Source of the DNA: Candidatus Iainarchaeum sp.
Lineage (GTDB): Archaea; Iainarchaeota; Iainarchaeia; Iainarchaeales; GCA-2688035
Direction: 5' to 3'
DNA length: 7,699 bases
NCBI GenBank assembly: GCA_017608725.1
Contig: JAFCFG010000039.1
Coordinates: forward strand, 1 to 7,699
Shown here: in pieces, positions 1 through 5,819 of the stretch
Numbering within the stretch: the first letter of the stretch is position 1
Layout of the letters: the number at the start of each line of letters is the position of its first letter
Translations under genes and position numbers: made by a program
Notes under the pieces: model-generated
Told to the model about the DNA's origin: nothing
The model's database searches: none
The model's input: only the letters and a program-made list of their open reading frames with translations

Positions 1-969
1 CTTTTCATTGAGGTAAGTGGCTTTGACCAGGAAAGAATTGAAACTGCTTTGAATGTTATAACCCTGGCAATAGCTGAGAGGGGAGGCCAAATTTATTCTG
101 TAAAGGTTGTTGACAGCAACGGAAAAGCCAAGTGGACACCCAATTTGAATGTGAAAAAGGCAGAGGTAATGCTTGAAGAGGTAAGAGAAATAGCTGGCTT
201 GAAGCTAAGCAATAGGAAAATAGTTAAGCTGCTTGAAAGAGCAAGGTACAAGGCAAAAATAAAGGGAAAAAAGCTTGCAGTGGAATACCCTGCCTACAGA
301 ATGGACATCCTGCACCCAGTTGATGTAATAGAAGATGTTCTGATTTCCTACGGCTTTGGCAGGATTGAACCAGAGCCGATAAACATTGCTGTTGTTGGGC
401 AAGAAAGGCCTGAAACAAAGAAGGGTGATTTGGTTAGAGAGGTTTGTGTTGGTCTTGGATTGCAGGGGGTTTTAACCTACACAATGAGCAACAAGGAAAA
501 GCAGGCTGCAATGATTGGGCTTGACCCAGAAAAAGAACAGTTTGTTGAATTGGCAAACCCTGTGAGTGAGAACTACACTGTTTTCAGGAAGCAGCTGTTT
601 CCAGAGCTGCTTGAATTCCTAGCTGCAAACAAGCACTTTGCTTACCCGCAAAAAATCTTTGAGGTTGGAAAAACCGTTGAACTGGATGCAAAGAGCGAAA
701 CCAAGGTTTCGGAGAAAGACAGGCTGTGTATTGCCCTCTGCGGAAAGGGAGCAGAATTCACTGCAATAAAGGGCGTGCTGGATTCCATTGCAGACAATCT
801 TGGGTTAAGCTATTCACTGAAAGAGAATAGAGTGCCTGCTCTTGAACCAGGGAAGTGTGCTGCAGTAAGCCTTGGGGGAAAGAAAGGGGTAATAGGAGAG
901 ATAAGCAAAAGGGTTTTGAACGAATTTGGTTTAAAGCAGCCAACGGCCATTCTTGAAATTGAAATCTAA
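1..969 (+). CDS. pheT: Phenylalanyl-tRNA synthetase beta subunit, 3' part (5' end outside window)
   Basis: The frame is open from base 1 to the TAA at 967-969, giving the last 322 residues of a protein that begins upstream. Archaeal PheT is usually about 550-580 residues, so roughly the first 230-250 are missing. PheT forms the alpha2-beta2 enzyme that charges tRNA-Phe; beta holds structural and editing domains and alpha (PheS) is catalytic. In the fragment, residues about 40-125 look like the B5 domain, ending in the characteristic PAYRMDILHPVDVIEDV block (97-113) followed by SYGFGRIEP. Residues about 135-322 resemble the inactive synthetase-like core, with NPVSENYTVFRKQLFPELLE (186-205) and PQKIFEVG (216-223). 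There is no C-terminal ferredoxin-fold anticodon-binding domain, as expected for the archaeal form. TTG at 49 is an internal codon, not the start. The gene converges with the minus-strand ORF ending at 978. Confidence 0.93.
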   Translation, partial: LFIEVSGFDQERIETALNVITLAIAERGGQIYSVKVVDSNGKAKWTPNLNVKKAEVMLEEVREIAGLKLSNRKIVKLLERARYKAKIKGKKLAVEYPAYRMDILHPVDVIEDVLISYGFGRIEPEPINIAVVGQERPETKKGDLVREVCVGLGLQGVLTYTMSNKEKQAAMIGLDPEKEQFVELANPVSENYTVFRKQLFPELLEFLAANKHFAYPQKIFEVGKTVELDAKSETKVSEKDRLCIALCGKGAEFTAIKGVLDSIADNLGLSYSLKENRVPALEPGKCAAVSLGGKKGVIGEISKRVLNEFGLKQPTAILEIEI

Positions 970-997
970 AACAGGCATTAAATATAGGGCCTGTTTT
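968..997. terminator. Bidirectional hairpin terminator between convergent genes
   Basis: AAAACAGGC (968-976) and GCCTGTTTT (989-997) form a perfect 9-bp inverted repeat with a 12-nt loop. It runs into T's on both strands (994-998 on plus; the complement of 968-971 on minus). It overlaps the pheT stop codon and the last codons and stop (978-980) of the minus-strand small ORF, so one element could end both transcripts. Archaeal termination depends mainly on oligo-T, so the stem's role is inferred. Confidence 0.5.
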
Positions 998-1250
998 TCC
1001 AATCTTGAACTAATTTAAGCCTTGCCCTCTTTTCCCCAGCAGCTAACTTGGATTTGGCTATCTCTGAAGTAAGCAAATCCAAAATATGCCTGTTTAAATT
1101 TCCCTTCAAATAAGCAGACTCCAGATTTATCATAAAAACTGTTTTGTTTGCTGCTGCGTTTATTTTTTTAACAAGCTTTAGCTCTTTTGCAACGGTGGCC
1201 CTAGCCTTGATAGACCTTCCAATCCCAAGTATCTTTTTCTTGACAGGCAC
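978..1250 (-). CDS. Small basic hypothetical protein (90 aa) downstream of rfcL
   Basis: I do not recognise a family. The predicted protein is strongly basic and mostly alpha-helical in composition: a Lys-rich N-terminus (VKKKILGIGRSIKAR), a middle segment around VFMINLESAYLKGNLNRHIL (39-58), and a Lys/Arg-rich C-terminus ending WKNRPYI. Codon choice resembles the neighbouring genes (AGG for Arg, purine-first codons), which favours a real gene. The start is weak: GTG at 1250-1248 has no Shine-Dalgarno and follows a T-rich stretch. ATG at codon 40 would be a much shorter alternative. It lies 24 bases after the rfcL stop, on the same strand and in the same reading frame, separated only by that TAG and eight sense codons. 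It may therefore be a separately translated second gene of an rfcL operon, or a C-terminal extension reached by TAG readthrough. A nucleic-acid-binding role is only a guess from charge. Confidence 0.6.
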   Translation of the reverse strand: MPVKKKILGIGRSIKARATVAKELKLVKKINAAANKTVFMINLESAYLKGNLNRHILDLLTSEIAKSKLAAGEKRARLKLVQDWKNRPYI

Positions 1251-1251
1251 A

Positions 1252-1274
1252 ATAAAAACAAAACAGGGAAAAAA
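1252..1274 (-). terminator. Oligo-T tract after the rfcL stop codon
   Basis: Read on the minus strand, the stop codon TAG is followed by T6, then CCCTG, T4, G and T5. Such T-rich runs after a stop are the usual archaeal terminator signal. It is awkward here because a small ORF begins at once with GTG at 1250: termination would cut that ORF off from the rfcL promoter. Partial termination, or no function, is equally possible. Confidence 0.3.
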
Positions 1275-2639
1275 CTAAAACAGTTTTGCCTGGCCATCAT
1301 CCAATTGCACGGCCTGTTTTTCTTCATTGGGCTCTGCCTGAAAAGGAGTTCCTTTCTGTGCAATGTGCTTGCTCTTCAACTCCTCGGCCTCAGAAAAAAT
1401 ATTCTTAACCCTTTTTGCAGTTGGTTTTGAACCAAGAAGAAATGCAATTTCCTCTTCGTTCAAATCAAATGCAGCAGCATAGCCTGCCGCTTTCTCCCTG
1501 TCCTTGAACAATGATTTCAGGTAAGGAAGGTCATGAGCAAGCACTACCCTGCTGCTTGAATGCATTCTGCCCCCAATCTTTTGGCACAACCCCCTCCTCA
1601 AATTCCTTTCCCCCCTGTTCTTGCTAAGCTTTCGCAGCAAACCGGGAAACTGGTACTGGATCCAGCCGCTGTATTCCCGGTTTCTGCTTAGGGCAACCCC
1701 GGCAGTCATTAGTTCAGTGCTATACCTTAGAAACCCGTAATGCTGTCTGTTCCTTATCCTGCCATTGAAAACGTCTGCCCTGCTCAGCCGGTCAAAGGCA
1801 TTTGCAGCGTCATTGCCCTCCTTAAAGTGCCTGGGAATGTTTTCCTCAATCCACCTCAAAAGCATTTCATCGCTTACATCGCTCTGAAACCTGGCCTTTC
1901 TGATTTCGCCAACGCTTTTTCCCCTGAAAATTGCTTCAATTGTTTTGAAAACATCCTGCTGCCTTTCCCTGTAACCAAGAGACTGGACTGCCTCTGAATT
2001 AATATTGCCGGAAAGGGAAAGGGTTTGCAAATCAAGCAAGGCAGACCTGAAATCACCAGAGCAGTTTTTTGCAAGTAGTTGCAATGCATCGGGCTCTGCT
2101 TCAATTGCCTCCTGGTTGCATATCTCCCTCAACCTTTTTGCAATACTCAAATAGTTTATTTTTTTGAAATGCAAAAGCCTGCACTGCGCCCGTAAAGGGG
2201 CGATTTTTTGGTTGGAGTAGATATCGTTTGCTGTTAGAATAACAGGGTTCTTTGCTTCTTTGAGCAGTGCTGCGATAGCGGCTGCACCGCCCCTGTCAGC
2301 CGTTCCCTGCAAGCCGTCTACTTCATCCAGCAGAATGAGCCTTGGTTTTCCAAAAAAACTGCTTGCTTTGGAGGCACTGCCTGCAATTTTTTCAACCCTG
2401 TCCTTGGTTCTGCTGTCAGAAGCATTGAATTCAAACAGCTGCCAGCCAAATACCTTTGCCACAAGAATTGCCAGGCAGGTTTTGCCTGTTCCTGTTGAGC
2501 CATATAAAAACAGCGGTTGCTGCATTTTCCCCTTGTTCCACTGCTCTGCCCAATGCTTGACCCCTTCAACTATTTCGCTGTTTCCCACAAATTCGGTGAA
2601 ATCTTTTGGAAAAAACCTATCAGTCCAAAGCATGTCCAT
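1275..2639 (-). CDS. rfcL: Replication factor C large subunit (clamp loader)
   Basis: RfcL joins RfcS subunits in the ATP-driven clamp loader that opens PCNA and places it on primed DNA during replication. With ATG at 2639 it is 454 residues, normal for archaeal RfcL. The N-terminal AAA+ module shows Walker A GSTGTGKT (47-54), EFNASD (70-75), Walker B LILLDEVDG (101-109), DRGG (115-118), sensor 1 LTAND (135-139) and sensor 2 GDFRSALLDLQ (195-205). RAQC (150-153) replaces the SRC arginine finger of small subunits, as is usual for large ones. After the collar domain comes a charged tail ending QAKLF, an apparently truncated PCNA-interacting peptide cut by the TAG at 1277-1275. Start: TTG 2642, ATG 2639 and ATG 2633 are in frame. 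ATG 2633 gives MLWTDRFFPK, which best matches the family N-terminus, and lies about 25 bases from the TATA-like box, so a leaderless start there is also likely. Confidence 0.95.
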   Translation of the reverse strand: MDMLWTDRFFPKDFTEFVGNSEIVEGVKHWAEQWNKGKMQQPLFLYGSTGTGKTCLAILVAKVFGWQLFEFNASDSRTKDRVEKIAGSASKASSFFGKPRLILLDEVDGLQGTADRGGAAAIAALLKEAKNPVILTANDIYSNQKIAPLRAQCRLLHFKKINYLSIAKRLREICNQEAIEAEPDALQLLAKNCSGDFRSALLDLQTLSLSGNINSEAVQSLGYRERQQDVFKTIEAIFRGKSVGEIRKARFQSDVSDEMLLRWIEENIPRHFKEGNDAANAFDRLSRADVFNGRIRNRQHYGFLRYSTELMTAGVALSRNREYSGWIQYQFPGLLRKLSKNRGERNLRRGLCQKIGGRMHSSSRVVLAHDLPYLKSLFKDREKAAGYAAAFDLNEEEIAFLLGSKPTAKRVKNIFSEAEELKSKHIAQKGTPFQAEPNEEKQAVQLDDGQAKLF

Positions 2640-2653
2640 CAAATAACTCTCTG

Positions 2654-2663
2654 CCTAAATAGG
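2654..2663 (-). promoter_or_regulatory. TATA-like promoter element for rfcL
   Basis: On the minus strand, TTAAAAACCTATTTAGG lies upstream of rfcL: an A-rich BRE-like stretch followed by CCTATTTAGG, which is palindromic. Its centre is about 25 bases from ATG 2633 and 19 from ATG 2639, typical of a leaderless archaeal transcript. No Shine-Dalgarno precedes either ATG. The string AAAAACCTATT also occurs upstream of the 97-aa gene (about 5790-5800). Confidence 0.45.
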
Positions 2664-2679
2664 TTTTTAACAGAATTGG

Positions 2680-2709
2680 AAAAAAGGAAAAAGCAGGGGG
2701 TTACCCCCC
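2680..2709 (-). terminator. Hairpin plus oligo-T terminator of the lipoprotein gene
   Basis: On the minus strand GGGGG-TAA-CCCCC forms a 5-bp GC stem whose 3-nt loop is the lipoprotein stop codon. It is followed by TGC, T5, CC and T6. The T tracts (2688-2692 and 2680-2685 on plus) are a good archaeal terminator. With the GC stem the element also looks like a bacterial intrinsic terminator. It separates the secreted-protein pair from rfcL, which has its own promoter just downstream. Confidence 0.6.
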
Positions 2710-3123
2710 AATTAAGGCCTCAAGCTCATCCGGTGAAACGTCCGGAATGGCATCTGCTTCTCCGCCAAGGGCATCAAAGGCATCTTGCTCGCTGTCATAG
2801 TAGTCTGGGCCAACAACCTGCTCATCCAAAGGTTGGGTTTCAGCTTCACAGTCCTCTGGGCAGTTGTACTGGCTCTCTATTTGGTCACAGGTCCCATTGC
2901 CACATTTGGCTGTGCAGTAGCCGCTTATTCCAACAACGTTTTGTTCCATTGGCGGAATCAAAGTCAAGCCAGCACAACACTCAGGCGGTTCAGCTATGGC
3001 CGGGACACTCTCACCTTCCCCTGCACATTCTGGGCCAGCCGGCGGCTGTTCTTTAACGCAGCCAAGCAGTGCGATGAAAGAAGCCGAAACAAACAGAATT
3101 ATGGCTAATTGCTTTGTATCCAT
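2701..3123 (-). CDS. Cys-rich lipoprotein with CGNGxC/NCPxDC module
   Basis: A 140-residue exported protein when started at ATG 3123. Residues 1-21 form a lipoprotein signal peptide (MDTKQLAIILFVSASFIALL) ending in the lipobox LLGC, with C22 the expected lipidated residue, so it should sit on the outside of the membrane. After a Pro/Glu-rich linker comes a compact Cys module, 49-92: ECCAGLTLIPP, then GYCTAKCGNGTCDQ (68-81) and NCPEDC (87-92). This motif recurs in predicted surface proteins of archaea and some bacteria. Its ligand is unknown; the odd-spaced cysteines suggest disulfides or metal binding. The C-terminal 45 residues are very acidic and end in ELEALIGG. An alternative ATG at 3141 overlaps the upstream stop (ATGAGTGA) and suggests translational coupling, but it adds three acidic residues to the n-region, so I prefer 3123. 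Substrate and function unknown. Confidence 0.8.
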   Translation of the reverse strand: MDTKQLAIILFVSASFIALLGCVKEQPPAGPECAGEGESVPAIAEPPECCAGLTLIPPMEQNVVGISGYCTAKCGNGTCDQIESQYNCPEDCEAETQPLDEQVVGPDYYDSEQDAFDALGGEADAIPDVSPDELEALIGG

Positions 3124-3133
3124 CTCAACCACT

Positions 3134-4117
3134 TCACTCATCGCCTGTTAGTGCTCTTGTCCTGACCGCATCGATTTTTTTCTTCACAACAGCCAGCCTT
3201 GGCCGTGTCTTTGTAGAAACAAGGTTCTCTGCAACTTCCCCTGTTTCTGCTGTTGCATCTACTACTGATTCACTGTTGATCCCGATTATCCTCTCCCCGT
3301 TAACTGTTCTGATTCTGCAATGCGCCAGCCCTGGATATTTCTCACACAGGCTTTTGAGGTAATTCCTGCATCTCTCGTCTGTTGCATTCTTTAGGCAGTA
3401 CAGTTTTTTTAGCTGGAGGCACTGCCTGTCAGTTGTGTTGTTTTTGCAGTGCTCTTCTATCCTGTTCCTGCATCCATCTGCGTCCCTTGGACATGTTGAA
3501 ACAAGCTTTTTGCACCTTGCATCATCTGGGTGGTTCTTGCAGTACTCTCCAATTTTTTGGGCGACTTCCACTACCTTGAACTGCCTCTTAACACCAAGGA
3601 GGTAGATATTGTAGGGTTTATCGTCTAAAACCATGTTTCCTGCCCAAATGTCCTTTTCTGGCCTTTCAAAGCGCTTTACCTTTAGTTCGCCGATTGCCTC
3701 TGAGCTTGTGGCTGCTGCTGTTGGGCCATATATTTCAGCTGAGATTTCCTCAGCTGAAACCGCGATGTCTTTCAGGTGATACCTTTTTCTGTCCAGCATC
3801 AGAACGCCAAGCCTTTTTGTGACAAAGCCCTCCTCAGCAATGCCCTCTGTTGTTTTGGAAACCTTTACTGCACCAACAACGACCTTTGCATAGGAAAAAT
3901 CAAAGGCGTCATCTTCGCTGATTGCAAGGCCTGTTCCAATCAGGTGCAGCCTTGTTATTGGCTTCCTAACAACAACCGGCTTTGTATCATCTGCTTCAAC
4001 AAGGTTTTCACCGGTTTGCGTATCTGATGGATCCACAGTTATATCTGCATTCTGGACTGCAACAGCGTAAGCTGTTGCAAAAAGCAACGCAATTAAGACA
4101 AAAACAAATTTCCTCAT
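3134..4117 (-). CDS. Secreted protein with five tandem Cys-pair repeats
   Basis: A 327-residue predicted exported protein of no family I recognise. ATG 4117 is chosen because a GGAGGT site lies 8 bases upstream and the product then starts with a clean signal peptide (MRKFVFVLIALLFATAYA, cleavage near residue 18-20); the longer reading from 4156 adds 13 residues lacking these properties. Residues about 50-185 look beta-rich (LHLIGTGLAISEDDAFDFSY, later NIYLLGVKRQFKVVEV). Residues 193-267 hold five Cys pairs at C193/C202, C209/C216, C224/C233, C241/C250 and C258/C267, a repeat of about 16 residues of the form Cx8C (once Cx6C) with 6-7 residues between pairs. Putative N-glycosylation sequons lie at N226, N227 and N244. 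The C-terminal tail is basic. The TGA stop lies at 3136-3134, just before or overlapping the lipoprotein gene, so the two are probably one operon and may act together at the cell surface. Confidence 0.82.
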   Translation of the reverse strand: MRKFVFVLIALLFATAYAVAVQNADITVDPSDTQTGENLVEADDTKPVVVRKPITRLHLIGTGLAISEDDAFDFSYAKVVVGAVKVSKTTEGIAEEGFVTKRLGVLMLDRKRYHLKDIAVSAEEISAEIYGPTAAATSSEAIGELKVKRFERPEKDIWAGNMVLDDKPYNIYLLGVKRQFKVVEVAQKIGEYCKNHPDDARCKKLVSTCPRDADGCRNRIEEHCKNNTTDRQCLQLKKLYCLKNATDERCRNYLKSLCEKYPGLAHCRIRTVNGERIIGINSESVVDATAETGEVAENLVSTKTRPRLAVVKKKIDAVRTRALTGDE

Positions 4118-4125
4118 TAAGCAAA

Positions 4126-4131
4126 ACCTCC
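4126..4131 (-). promoter_or_regulatory. Strong Shine-Dalgarno site GGAGGT
   Basis: The minus strand reads GGAGGT 8 bases before ATG 4117. This is a full match to the archaeal 16S anti-SD and decides the start of the Cys-repeat protein. Confidence 0.8.
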
Positions 4132-4160
4132 AAAAAATTTTATTAGTATAAGGCATTTAT

Positions 4161-4173
4161 TATTTAAATAACT
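4161..4173 (-). promoter_or_regulatory. TATA box for the Cys-repeat protein/lipoprotein operon
   Basis: AGTTATTTAAATA on the minus strand contains a good archaeal TATA box centred near 4167. Transcription would start near 4142, leaving a leader of about 25 nt that holds the GGAGGT site. The same 11-mer AGTTATTTAAA precedes orc1/cdc6. The core TATTTAAATA is palindromic, so it could in principle also work on the plus strand. Confidence 0.55.
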
Positions 4174-4222
4174 ATAGTGCCTGGAGCAGTTACCTGTCTG
4201 GAGGCGTTTGGAAATTGGGCAG

Positions 4223-4256
4223 GGTTCAAAATAAAAATAGGTTCAAAATAAAAATA
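4223..4256 (+). repeat. 17-bp tandem duplication in the ychF promoter
   Basis: Two perfect adjacent copies of GGTTCAAAATAAAAATA (4223-4239 and 4240-4256). The second copy places an AT-rich TATA-like stretch about 25 bases before the ychF ATG at 4277, where a leaderless archaeal promoter is expected. The first copy duplicates that element 17 bp upstream. Confidence 0.7.
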
Positions 4257-4276
4257 AATTGAAGTACAATTTTGAC

Positions 4277-5461
4277 ATGCAGATTGGGATTGTTGGAAAG
4301 ACCAACACTGGAAAAACGACTTTTTTCAGCGCTGCTTCGCTGGTTGATGCTGAGATTGGAAACAGAGCATTTGTAACAATAAAGCCAAATCAGGGAACAG
4401 GCTATGTTACAGCAAAGTGCGTTCACCAGGAGCTTGGCAAAGAGTGCCAGCCACAGAATAGCAAGTGCGAGAACGGGGTCAGGGAAATTCCCGTTACCCT
4501 GCTGGATGTTGCTGGCTTAATTAAGGGGGCGTGGCAGGGCAAGGGCTTGGGCAACCAGTTTATGAATGATTTGATGCAGGCCAGTGCATTGATTCATGTT
4601 CTTGACTGCAGTGGAACAACAGATGCAGAGGGAAACCCAACGAAAGGATATGATCCAGCTGAGGATGTCAGGTTTTTGGAGAGGGAAATCGATTACTGGG
4701 TTAAGGGAATTCTTGAGAAGAACTGGGCAAAGATAAGCAAGGCAGCAACTGTTTCTGGAAAACCATGGGGGCCTGTTGCAAAGCAACTGTCAGGGCTTGG
4801 GATGAGTGAGGAAAAGGTGAAAGGGGTTTTTGAGGAGGGGAAATTCAGCGCAAAGCCAAGCGAGTGGAATGGGCAGGAAGTGCTTAGATTTGCCTCTGCA
4901 ATCAGGCAGAGAAGCAAGCCAATGCTTATTGCATGCAACAAAATGGATTTGCCAAATGCAAAGGAGAATTTTGAAAAGCTTAGGGAGGAGTTTCCTGAAA
5001 AGATTTTTGTGCCTTGCTGTGCAGAAGCGGAATTGACGCTGAGAAAAGCAGCGAAGGCAGGTTTAATTGATTATACGCCAGGGTCAAAGGAATTCAATAT
5101 AAAGGGAGGCCTGGATGAAAAGCAAAAACATGCGCTGGATTTCATTCAGGAACACATACTTAATGTTTTCGGCAGTACTGGAGTGCAACAGGCAATTAAC
5201 AAAACGGCTTTTGAATTGCTTGGGTTGATTGTTGTTTACCCGGTGGAGGATGCAAACAAATTGGCTTCAGGGAAGGGCCATGTTCTGCCAGATGCCTATT
5301 TGCTGAAAAAAGGCAGTACAGCAATTGACTTGGCTGCAGCAATTCACAGTGATTTTGTTCAAAGGTTTGTTGCAGCAGTTGACTGCAGAACAAAGCAAAA
5401 GCTTGGCAAAGAACATGCGTTGAAAAACAACGATGTGGTCAAGGTTCAGCTCAGCCACTGA
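4277..5461 (+). CDS. ychF: YchF/OLA1-family GTPase, archaeal branch
   Basis: A 394-residue Obg-related P-loop NTPase that binds ribosomes; the family is linked to translation and stress responses. Motifs in order: G1 GKTNTGKT (7-14), G2 threonine in FVTIKPNQG (T34), G3 DVAGLIKGAWQGKGLGNQF (77-95), G4 NKMD (221-224), G5-like PCCAEAEL (246-253), and a C-terminal TGS domain (about 317-393, around STAIDLAAAIHSDFV). The residue after DVAG is hydrophobic rather than Gln, as in HAS-type GTPases. NKMD predicts GTP specificity; bacterial and eukaryotic YchF/OLA1 carry NxxE and prefer ATP, so this belongs to the archaeal type. The insert after G2 holds several cysteines (C48, C57, C64). ATG 4277 is chosen over TTG 4259 because MQIGIVGKTNTGKT is the family N-terminus. 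It has its own promoter and converges with the next gene, four bases separating the stops. Confidence 0.94.
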   Translation: MQIGIVGKTNTGKTTFFSAASLVDAEIGNRAFVTIKPNQGTGYVTAKCVHQELGKECQPQNSKCENGVREIPVTLLDVAGLIKGAWQGKGLGNQFMNDLMQASALIHVLDCSGTTDAEGNPTKGYDPAEDVRFLEREIDYWVKGILEKNWAKISKAATVSGKPWGPVAKQLSGLGMSEEKVKGVFEEGKFSAKPSEWNGQEVLRFASAIRQRSKPMLIACNKMDLPNAKENFEKLREEFPEKIFVPCCAEAELTLRKAAKAGLIDYTPGSKEFNIKGGLDEKQKHALDFIQEHILNVFGSTGVQQAINKTAFELLGLIVVYPVEDANKLASGKGHVLPDAYLLKKGSTAIDLAAAIHSDFVQRFVAAVDCRTKQKLGKEHALKNNDVVKVQLSH

Positions 5462-5465
5462 AATG

Positions 5466-5759
5466 CTATTTCCCTTCCTTGCTTGGCTCTGGAATAAGCT
5501 GCTCTTTTGTTTCAGAAACCATTTCCTTTTCTTTCTCTTCCACAATGTGCCGGATTGTCTTCAATTCCTTTTCCTTATTTTTGATTCTTCGCAGTGCGTA
5601 AAAGTAGGCGTTGATTACTGCATCCAGGTTAACTTTTCTCTTCAGGCTTGGTCTTGAGATATCCTCAAAGTAAAGCTTCACCAAGCGGTATGCAACCTCC
5701 TCATCAGGCAGGCCGCCGGCTTTCGTGTAAACAGCCCCCGCAATTGTCTTTTTAGCCAT
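5466..5759 (-). CDS. Conserved-looking 97-aa charged protein, function unknown
   Basis: I do not recognise a family. Residues 1-57 look like a small helical domain (AGAVYTKAGGLPDEEVAYRL, then LDAVINAYFYALRRI at 45-59). Residues 58-82 are a highly charged helix with coiled-coil character (KNKEKELKTIRHIVEEKEKE), and the Pro/Glu/Lys tail is probably disordered. There is no signal peptide or membrane segment, so it is cytoplasmic. The start is well supported by GGTGAT five bases before ATG 5759. The TAG stop is backed up by an in-frame TGA five codons further on, so readthrough would add only five residues. It is convergent with ychF and follows orc1/cdc6 on the same strand after a 246-bp gap with its own TATA-like box, so it is probably transcribed alone. 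Confidence 0.75.
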   Translation of the reverse strand: MAKKTIAGAVYTKAGGLPDEEVAYRLVKLYFEDISRPSLKRKVNLDAVINAYFYALRRIKNKEKELKTIRHIVEEKEKEMVSETKEQLIPEPSKEGK

Positions 5760-5764
5760 AATTT

Positions 5765-5770
5765 ATCACC
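5765..5770 (-). promoter_or_regulatory. Shine-Dalgarno GGTGAT for the 97-aa gene
   Basis: GGTGAT on the minus strand, 5 bases before ATG 5759, exactly complements the archaeal 16S rRNA 3' end. An A/T stretch (CAAATAAAAAACC, about 5794-5806) sits where a TATA/BRE element would give a leader of about 16 nt. Confidence 0.65.
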
Positions 5771-5819
5771 AAATAAAATTAATGGGTGAATAGGTTTTTT
5801 ATTTGTTTTTGGTTGGGCC

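Noticed and set aside
1178..1363. 61-codon minus-strand ORF crossing the rfcL end
   Set aside because: It is in a different frame from rfcL and the downstream small ORF, and overlaps both; it is a shadow frame.
2517..3056. 179-codon plus-strand ORF
   Set aside because: It runs antisense across the 5' end of rfcL and the lipoprotein gene, both strongly supported; its sequence has no domain and a chance-like composition.
4223..4256. tRNA T-arm-like GGTTCAAA
   Set aside because: The bases after the loop do not pair to close a T stem, and no acceptor or anticodon arm is present; it is part of a tandem repeat.
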